Shown: piece after piece, positions 63,966-64,000 of the stretch
Layout: every line of letters starts with the position of its first letter
Numbering within the stretch: position 1 is the stretch's first letter
Assembly: GCA_018673255.1 (NCBI GenBank)
Contig: JABHDC010000106.1
Location: 9,284-73,283, forward strand
Length of the DNA: 64,000 bases
Reading direction: 5' to 3'
Source: Gemmatimonadota bacterium
Lineage (GTDB): Bacteria > Latescibacterota > UBA2968 > UBA8231
Position numbers and translations under genes: made by a program
Notes under the pieces: generated by a model
Told to the model about the DNA's origin: nothing
Database searches by the model: none
What the model saw: the letters and a program-made list of their open reading frames with translations, nothing else

Positions 63966-64000
63966 CCGCCTAGTGCCCTGTTAAGGAATCAGCATTGTGA

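Overview
The window is a GC-rich, densely packed chromosomal segment from a Gram-negative bacterium. Evidence for an outer membrane is a TolC-type channel, MlaC-type periplasmic proteins, an HpnN-like RND exporter and several lipobox lipoproteins. It contains no rRNA, prophage, insertion sequence or CRISPR array. Several traits together suggest an uncultured member of the FCB side of the tree, with Latescibacterota-like organisms as my low-confidence guess. These traits are an S16 protein with a long Ala/Glu tail, two PhyH dioxygenases, creatininase, Gfo/Idh and enolase-superfamily genes, and a TPR/FG-GAP/ASPIC lipoprotein.

Layout. Positions 1-393 hold the start of an archaeal-type phosphoglycerate mutase, cut by the window edge, followed by recJ. 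Divergently, rsmB, an orphan PASTA protein and rpe form a compact operon. The ffh-rpsP-rimM-trmD-rplS translation and secretion operon follows, then a small membrane protein, a response regulator, a PhyH dioxygenase and a creatininase-family amidohydrolase. At 11644-11871 there is a SelW-like redox protein whose CxxU motif is encoded with an in-frame TGA. Next to it, 11872-12301 looks like an independently transcribed structured RNA with its own promoter and a perfect terminator. A three-gene ABC-2 exporter and an alpha/beta-hydrolase lipoprotein end at a convergent, divergent-sequence PurF homologue.

From 17.6 to 27.3 kb the minus strand carries two alpha/alpha-toroid (polysaccharide-lyase-like) proteins, a beta-propeller, a PII protein with AmtB, an amidohydrolase and polA. 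The plus strand then has ppk2 and an FAD oxidoreductase. A minus-strand block (29.9-36.0 kb) of oxidoreductase, enolase-superfamily, cysteine-hydrolase, FKBP, propeller, PhyH and Gfo/Idh genes looks catabolic, with no substrate identifiable. The block metG, M24 peptidase and uvrA-like follows.

The most interesting region is 43.1-53.1 kb. A strong promoter precedes seven tightly spaced or overlapping genes: a nucleotidylyltransferase, a CDP-alcohol phosphotransferase fused to a degenerate nucleotidylyltransferase domain, a UPF0104-type membrane protein, TolC, an MlaC-DUF3047 fusion, MlaC, and an HpnN-like RND protein. A second nucleotidylyltransferase is divergent. I read this as a pathway that makes a CDP-activated headgroup, attaches it to a lipid, and moves the product to the outer membrane. 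A tRNA-Gly, an ASPIC lipoprotein, an FGE-fold membrane protein, a class A PBP, a MotE-like cluster and a DUF2953-GerW (ytfI-ytfJ) pair complete the window.
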